A stretch of 64,000 nt of DNA, taken from positions 1-64,000 of the forward strand of contig NZ_CAJYVU010000103.1 of the NCBI RefSeq assembly GCF_913778135.1, given 5' to 3'. Each line of letters opens with the position of its first letter. The stretch's first letter is position 1. The position numbers and the translations under genes are program-made. Source of the stretch: an uncultured Sphingomonas sp. GTDB taxonomy: Bacteria > Pseudomonadota > Alphaproteobacteria > Sphingomonadales > Sphingomonadaceae. This document shows positions 60,149-64,000 of this stretch, one piece after another. A model generated the notes under the pieces. It searched no databases and was not told the origin of the DNA. It saw only the letters and a list, made by a program, of their open reading frames with translations.

Positions 60149-60471
60149 TTCGCGCCCGCGCAGGTGCCGGGCGCGTTCCAGTCTACCAGACGATCGAGTC
60201 GGCTGGCGTTGGCGCCGAACGCGCGCGCGAGGCGGATGATGCCGGCGCGCAGCTTGGTCGGGATCTGCGCGACCAAGTCGGCGTCCTCGGGCAAGCCGGT
60301 CGGCCGCTCGGCGCAGTCGAGCAGTTCGGCAGGCGGCGTCTGCTTCACCGGCACCACGATCGGCACCGGCTTCTCGACCTCAACGGGCGAGCGTGGGGCG
60401 CAGGCCGGCAACGCCGTTAACAGCAGCAGTCCACTCACGATCGACAAGGTTGCGGCGTTCGGCTTCGGCAT
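60145..60471 (-). CDS. Rz1-like outer-membrane spanin subunit
   Basis: ATG 60471 opens 'MPKPNAATLSIVSGLLLLTA' with lipobox 'LPAC' (Cys24) and a Pro-rich mature start ('VEVEKPVPIVVPVKQTPP'), the mark of o-spanins. The 108-aa protein has a longer C-terminal part than lambda Rz1. It begins inside the Rz-like gene in another reading frame (92-bp overlap), the embedded spanin arrangement. With Rz it fuses inner and outer membranes in the last step of lysis. Confidence 0.8.
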   Translation of the reverse strand: MPKPNAATLSIVSGLLLLTALPACAPRSPVEVEKPVPIVVPVKQTPPAELLDCAERPTGLPEDADLVAQIPTKLRAGIIRLARAFGANASRLDRLVDWNAPGTCAGAK

Positions 60472-60850
60472 CGGCGGTCTCCATGCGGTGCGCGGCATCG
60501 CGCGCGGCTTCGGCCGCGGCACGTGCGGCGAGATTGTCGGCGAGCTGGCGCGCGTCATGCGCAGCCATCGCGTCGGCGAGCGTCTTGGCGGTGATCTCGG
60601 CGGTGCGGCTCTTGAAGTCGGCGAGCGCGGCGATCTGCGCCTTGCAGGCGACACCGCGCGCGATCTTCCCCTTGGCGGTGAAGTCGGACCCGGCAGCCGT
60701 GCACAGCAGCTCGGCCGACTGCAGCAGCCGGTCACGATCGGCCTCGGTCGTGCGCCACTCGACGTAGAGGAAGGCAGCCGCGACCGCGACGAGCAGCAGG
60801 ACCAGCCAGGCGATCTCGGCCTTGGCCTTGTTGAACAGCGACGTGATCAC
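60380..60850 (-). CDS. Rz-like inner-membrane spanin subunit
   Basis: A GTG at 60850 overlaps the lysozyme stop (GTGA) and gives 156 aa. An N-terminal membrane anchor ('IAWLVLLLVAVAAAFLYVEW') is followed by a long helical, Ala-rich periplasmic segment with coiled-coil character ('ARQLADNLAARAAAEAARDA'). This is the i-spanin design. The ORF track start at 60931 lies inside the lysozyme gene. Confidence 0.78.
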   Translation of the reverse strand: MITSLFNKAKAEIAWLVLLLVAVAAAFLYVEWRTTEADRDRLLQSAELLCTAAGSDFTAKGKIARGVACKAQIAALADFKSRTAEITAKTLADAMAAHDARQLADNLAARAAAEAARDAAHRMETADAEAERRNLVDREWTAAVNGVAGLRPTLAR

Positions 60851-61374
60851 GCGGCGTCCTTTCCGGTCTTCATCATGTCGGCGAGGCGGGTGGCGCGCTC
60901 GCCGACCTGTCGCGCCCACAGCGAGACGCACATCGCGCTCGCCGCGGCGGTGTAGTTACCGAGCCGGATCAGCGTCAGCGTGTTGATGAAGGCGAGCAGC
61001 CCGCGTGCCTTGCGACCGGGTGCGGCGCGGCAGCCGATGCCGAGGTTGAAGCACATGTCGAGCAACACGCGCTGGCGCACACCCGACAGCGTGCGCCACC
61101 ACGGCAGCTCGCGATCGAGGTCACGCTCGACACCGTCGATGTCGCTTTCGACCAGCGCATCGCACTGCGCATCGGTGACGCCGTTGCGCGTGACGCTGGC
61201 GACCGTGATCCCGAGCGCCTTCTGCTCGGCCGGGCGAATGCCGACATCATCGAGATTGCGACCGATGCCGATCGACAGCTTGCCGGCGGTGCAGCGGTAG
61301 ACGCGTAAGCGGCGTCCCTCGTGCCGGGCGAGCTGGGCGCGCAGCTTGGCGCGATCGTAGGGCGAGCGGGTCAC
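60847..61374 (-). CDS. Phage lysozyme (GH24 endolysin)
   Basis: The 175-aa protein has the GH24 active-site region 'RHEGRRLRVYRCTAGKLSIG' with the catalytic Glu. The position of T4 Asp20 is a Cys and that of Thr26 a Ser, a variant known in other GH24 endolysins ('YRCxAG'). The later 'LLDMCFNLGIG' is also typical. It degrades the cell wall at lysis. No signal or SAR helix is visible, so release probably depends on the adjacent holin. Confidence 0.85.
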   Translation of the reverse strand: MTRSPYDRAKLRAQLARHEGRRLRVYRCTAGKLSIGIGRNLDDVGIRPAEQKALGITVASVTRNGVTDAQCDALVESDIDGVERDLDRELPWWRTLSGVRQRVLLDMCFNLGIGCRAAPGRKARGLLAFINTLTLIRLGNYTAAASAMCVSLWARQVGERATRLADMMKTGKDAA

Positions 61375-61724
61375 TGGCGGTCCTTTCGGCGCAGGAATGG
61401 GATGGCGTCGCGGATCTGACCGGGGATGCCGGCAACGGCATCGACCACCTCATCGCGAAAGCGCGGAGCAGCCTTGAAGGCGATCAACCCGGCGACAAAC
61501 CCGATCGCCTGGCGCACCGGCTCGCTCACCGGATAGATCGCGGTCACGAGGTTGGTGGCGAAGTACGACACCGCAATGCCGACGAAGAGCTGCACAAAGC
61601 GCTGCGCCCAGGTGAGCCCGGCTTCGAACGCGAGGCTGACCGTCGAGCCGACCGCGGCGGGCAGCAGGCTGAGCAGGAAGGTGACGATCGCCGCGAGGGC
61701 ATCGTGGAGGAGCTTGTCCATCAA
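61371..61724 (-). CDS. Holin-like membrane protein
   Basis: The 117-aa protein has two to three hydrophobic helices ('DALAAIVTFLLSLLPAAVGS', 'FVQLFVGIAVSYFATNLVTA', 'AIGFVAGLIAFKA') and a basic C-terminal tail ('IPFLRRKDRQ'), the design of class I/II holins. It lies between gpX and the lysozyme, overlapping both by 4 bp, where P2 has its holin gene Y. The role is inferred from position and topology. Confidence 0.7.
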   Translation of the reverse strand: MMDKLLHDALAAIVTFLLSLLPAAVGSTVSLAFEAGLTWAQRFVQLFVGIAVSYFATNLVTAIYPVSEPVRQAIGFVAGLIAFKAAPRFRDEVVDAVAGIPGQIRDAIPFLRRKDRQ

Positions 61725-61945
61725 TCGTCCCAGAGCTGGACCATGTCGCGCACCGGGGTGGTGTCGCGGGTCGTGAGGGTGGCGGGCACGGTCACGCGGG
61801 TGCCGGCGGGCAGCGTGGTACCGAGCGCGGCGAGGCCGGGGTTGGCGGCGAGCACCGTTGCGAGCGCGGGCGAGCCGAGCCGGCGGGCACGCCAGAGCAG
61901 CGCGTCGAGCGTGTCGCCTTGCTGCGCGGTGAGCGTGTCGGGCAT
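61721..61945 (-). CDS. X: Tail protein gpX
   Basis: The 74-aa protein has the LysM-like gpX fold: 'LTAQQGDTLDALLWRARRLG' and 'LAANPGLAALGTTLPAGTRV', ending in a short acidic tail. It is a small baseplate/tail component in P2-like phages. Its ATG overlaps the gpL stop and its stop overlaps the holin start. Confidence 0.88.
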   Translation of the reverse strand: MPDTLTAQQGDTLDALLWRARRLGSPALATVLAANPGLAALGTTLPAGTRVTVPATLTTRDTTPVRDMVQLWDD

Positions 61946-62427
61946 CAGATCAGCTCGACCGTAGTGCGGCCGACCTCGAGCATGTCGCGGATCGCGTGGA
62001 TGGCATCGCGGCGCAGTTCGTCCACGCTCGGCTCGAGATCATCGACCTTGCGGTCGCCGCGTCCGGTCAGGTCCGTGTCGCGGTAGCCCTCGATCAGCTC
62101 GGCGCGCACGTAGGCGCCGATCGCGCGACGATAGGAGAGCACGAGCACGCTCTCGCCGTCGACCTTATCAGCCGGCACGTCGGCGAGTGATGCATATCCG
62201 GCCGCGAGCCGCGCTGCGCACCACGAGCGCAGATCCGCACGCGCGGCCATGATCGCGCCAATCACGGCGGTGCGCAGCCGTTCGGGCGTGACCACCTCGC
62301 GAATACGGTAGCCGGCGCGCAGAGCGTCGGGCTCAATGTCGGGCAGCCAGCCGTCGTTACGGATCGGCGCGGTAGAGCCCGGCGCGACTGGCGCTGCGCT
62401 CGTCTTGATTGGAATCGATAGGGTCAC
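61945..62427 (-). CDS. L: Head completion protein gpL
   Basis: A GTG at 62427 gives 160 aa starting 'MTLSIPIKTSAAPVAPGSTA'. The gpL core 'GWLPDIEPDALRAGYRIREV' and 'DKVDGESVLVLSYRRAIGAY', with the C-terminal 'DELRRDAIHAIRDMLEVGRT', matches P2 gpL, which stabilises DNA-filled heads. The ORF track start at 62589 reads antisense of the neighbouring membrane gene. Confidence 0.85.
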   Translation of the reverse strand: MTLSIPIKTSAAPVAPGSTAPIRNDGWLPDIEPDALRAGYRIREVVTPERLRTAVIGAIMAARADLRSWCAARLAAGYASLADVPADKVDGESVLVLSYRRAIGAYVRAELIEGYRDTDLTGRGDRKVDDLEPSVDELRRDAIHAIRDMLEVGRTTVELI

Positions 62428-62429
62428 GA

Positions 62430-62654
62430 TCAGCGCGCCACCAGGTGCGGTTCGCCCGCGACCACGATCGCGACCGCAACCGCGAAGAGCAGCAGGCCGA
62501 GCACGAACATCAGGTTGCCGGTTCGCTCGACCGTCGCGACGTTGCCGGTGTGCGGCGCCTCGCGCGTCACGATCACGCCGCCCAGGCATGCGATCACCGC
62601 CACCACAAGCAGCAGCAACAGGCCGAAGCAGTAAGCAATGAGCGAGAGCGGCAT
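62430..62654 (-). CDS. Small two-span membrane protein
   Basis: The 74-aa protein has two hydrophobic helices ('LIAYCFGLLLLLVVAVIACL' and 'LMFVLGLLLFAVAVAIVVAG') separated by a polar turn ('TREAPHTGNVATVERTGN'). It lies between gpM and gpL, where P2 has no gene. It could be an extra holin/antiholin or a superinfection-exclusion membrane protein, but nothing in the sequence decides this. Confidence 0.6.
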   Translation of the reverse strand: MPLSLIAYCFGLLLLLVVAVIACLGGVIVTREAPHTGNVATVERTGNLMFVLGLLLFAVAVAIVVAGEPHLVAR

Positions 62655-62738
62655 GTGGGCGATCCTTCGAAAATCACGGGGGTGAGGACCGGGACCGGAG
62701 CAGCCCTGCGACCCGAAGGTCTCCTGCTCCGCGCGATC

Positions 62739-62759
62739 CGCCCCCGAGCGCCGGGGGCG
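62739..62759 (-). terminator. GC hairpin just after M
   Basis: CGCCCCCG-AGCGC-CGGGGGCG is a perfect 8-bp stem located 7 bp after the M stop. There is no U tract, so it may be a partial terminator, an mRNA 3' stabiliser, or merely a strong hairpin between two late genes. Confidence 0.3.
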
Positions 62760-62765
62760 AGCTGG

Positions 62766-63560
62766 TCAGCCGGGCGGACCGGCGTTGTCCTGGTCGGGCG
62801 CGGGCAGCGAGGCGAGCGCGCGGCGTAGCCCTGTGAGCTTGGTCTTGACGCCGACGCGGTCGTTCAGCCGCTGCGCGGCCTCGAGCTGCGCGATGGCGCG
62901 AGTGATAATCGGGCGCGCGGCGTCGGCCTCGGCATCGCTGCCGGCGCGGGCCAGCTCGACGCCGATCGCCTTCGCGAGCTTGGCGCGGGGTTCGTCGTGC
63001 ATGTCGATGCCGGCGGTCAGCTCCTCGACCTGCTCGAGCACCGACAGCGGGAAGGGGGCGTTGATCGCCTGCGCGCGCAGTGCCGCCTCGGCGATCTCCT
63101 CGAGCACCAGCGTTGCGGCGTCGCGCTGGTAGCGCGATGGCATGGTCACTTCGTGGCGCAGGACGTGCGCGGCGAGTTCGAGCGCGCGGGAATAATCCTC
63201 GATGTCGATCGACCAGACCATGACGGTCGGCAGCACTTCGTCAGCGCCGGTGGGCGAGAGCGAGCCGGGGGGCGAGGCGCGACCTGCTGCGAGCACGCCG
63301 TCGCACCAGTCGCGGTACTCGGGCAACATTTCGCGCTTGGCGGCGACCTTCAGCGTCACCGCCTTGATCTGGGCGAGACGGCGCAGTGCGTGCGTGAGGC
63401 GCAGCTTGATCGCGGCAGCCGCGGTGTTCGGCCTAACTTGGTCCGCTGCAACCGGCGCGGTGCCGGTTGCAGCGGTGGGGGCGAACCCGCTCCCGGATGC
63501 AGGAGCAGACGCCGCTTTCATCGCCAGGATACGTTCCTGGTTGCGTCGAGCGAGGCTCAT
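62766..63560 (-). CDS. M: Terminase small subunit gpM
   Basis: The 264-aa protein matches the P2 gpM family: 'YRDWCDGVLAAGRASPPGSL', 'PTVMVWSIDIEDYSRALELA', 'AHVLRHEVTMPSRYQRDAAT' and 'EEIAEAALRAQAI', with an extra C-terminal helical part. It recognises the cos site and feeds DNA to the large subunit gpP, which lies outside the window. It is followed by the hairpin and the small membrane gene rather than directly by L. Confidence 0.88.
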   Translation of the reverse strand: MSLARRNQERILAMKAASAPASGSGFAPTAATGTAPVAADQVRPNTAAAAIKLRLTHALRRLAQIKAVTLKVAAKREMLPEYRDWCDGVLAAGRASPPGSLSPTGADEVLPTVMVWSIDIEDYSRALELAAHVLRHEVTMPSRYQRDAATLVLEEIAEAALRAQAINAPFPLSVLEQVEELTAGIDMHDEPRAKLAKAIGVELARAGSDAEADAARPIITRAIAQLEAAQRLNDRVGVKTKLTGLRRALASLPAPDQDNAGPPG

Positions 63561-63606
63561 GGCGTGTCCTGTGGGAGCGGGTTACTTCGGAGGGTTGTCC
63601 AGCCGC

Positions 63607-64000
63607 TTACGCGGCCGGCTTCTTGCCCATGACGATGTTCTCGATGAGCGCGGCCTTGCCGAGATCCTCGACCACGTAGGCGTGGTTGACGCTCTCGTAG
63701 TTCTCGACCTGATCGCGCTTGGCGTTGTCCTCGATCTTGCGCCGCTCGGTGCCGATCTGCTCGTAGACAGACAAGTTCGCGAGCGTCGTGATCAGGATGG
63801 CGTTGGGTGGGAACTTAGGCACGCGCACCGCCTGAAGACCGCCGATCTTCTTTGCGGATAGCAGCACGTCACGCGCGAGCTGCTCGGTTGCCTTGTCGCC
63901 CGAGGCATTGACGATCGCGAAATACTTGTCGTGCACCAGCGCGCGCCCGACGATCGCGACCAGGTCGGTGTCCTCGCGATAGTTCTCGTGCAGCGCCTCG
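63607..64000 (-). CDS. N: Major capsid protein gpN, C-terminal part
   Basis: The minus strand is open to the window edge. It reads 'LVAIVGRALVHDKYFAIVNA', 'KKIGGLQAVRVPKFPPNAIL' and 'LANLSVYEQIGTERRKIEDN', ending 'IENIVMGKKPAA'. This is the P-domain end of P2-like gpN (HK97 fold). The N-terminal two thirds lie to the right of base 64000. The ORF track start at 63936 is internal. Confidence 0.9.
   Translation of the reverse strand, partial: EALHENYREDTDLVAIVGRALVHDKYFAIVNASGDKATEQLARDVLLSAKKIGGLQAVRVPKFPPNAILITTLANLSVYEQIGTERRKIEDNAKRDQVENYESVNHAYVVEDLGKAALIENIVMGKKPAA

Larger units (their letters stand above)
38600..64000. mobile_element. P2-like prophage, left ~25 kb (incomplete at right edge)
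   Basis: The late genes follow the P2 tail and lysis order: N, M, L, X, holin, lysozyme, spanins, R, S, J, I, H, fibre, V, W, FI, FII, E/E', T, U, D. An Ogr-type late activator, an S24 repressor and AlpA are also present. All late genes lie on the minus strand. The left edge is set by the switch from the M1 peptidase promoter region to alpA and is uncertain to about 100 bp. Integrase, replication, terminase large subunit and portal genes are not visible and should lie to the right. Confidence 0.9.

Overview
The window looks like chromosome (plus integrated elements) of a high-G+C sphingomonad-type alphaproteobacterium. This rests on the roughly two-thirds G+C content, the codon use, and core genes of the Sphingomonadaceae type: PEP carboxylase, a 57-aa protein next to nrdR, and an RcnB/glycine-zipper-like periplasmic protein. 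A microbial rhodopsin coupled to a Brp/Blh retinal-forming oxygenase points the same way. No database search was run; family calls come from motifs and remembered family patterns.

Bases 1-10.5 kb are an accessory island with decaying conjugation genes. The end of an ABM-type monooxygenase gene and the first part of a GlcG/HbpS gene run directly into a lytic transglycosylase (virB1) remnant. The virB1-virB2-virB3 block is internally inverted, and an IS5-family (IS427-like) element sits on the last virB3 codons. After it come a secreted hypothetical protein, an unknown 339-aa protein, an ArsR-type regulator with a perfect 10-bp operator dyad, and a co-directional cassette of five genes, one of which is a DEDDh exonuclease. 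The island ends at the 3' end of a tRNA-Thr(GGT) gene, a classic integration site.

Bases 10.5-38.5 kb are ordinary core genome. They carry Xaa-Pro aminopeptidase, an HNH nuclease, an EF-hand lipoprotein, PEP carboxylase, PepN, an M28 peptidase and a short SDR. Next come an EamA transporter, threonine aldolase, a Na/Ca-type antiporter, PBP1A, YaiI and a CitE-like lyase. An rpiB-glyA-small ORF-nrdR-rRNA/tRNA methyltransferase operon follows, then rhodopsin-blh and a second, secreted M1 peptidase.

Bases ~38.6-64.0 kb are most of a P2-like prophage that runs off the right edge inside the capsid gene N. The left part holds a leftward early operon (Cro-like, CII-like, Ogr, Cys-rich protein, tiny membrane proteins, AlpA) divergent from a rightward lysogeny operon (S24 repressor, SNase-like protein, a DUF5677-like cargo gene). 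The rest is the leftward late region: N, M, L, X, holin, lysozyme, nested spanins, R, S, then J, I, H, a very unusual tail fibre, V, W, FI, FII, E/E', T, U, D. The fibre gene encodes an 809-aa protein whose bulk resembles a GH63/GH37-type (alpha/alpha)6 glycosidase, a candidate exopolysaccharide depolymerase. A low-G+C AAA-ATPase/TOPRIM (OLD-like) gene sits between S and J at the place P2 carries a cargo gene. A 24-bp dyad is repeated exactly upstream of V and of J and is a candidate Ogr-activated late-promoter element. No integrase or replication gene is visible; these presumably lie to the right.
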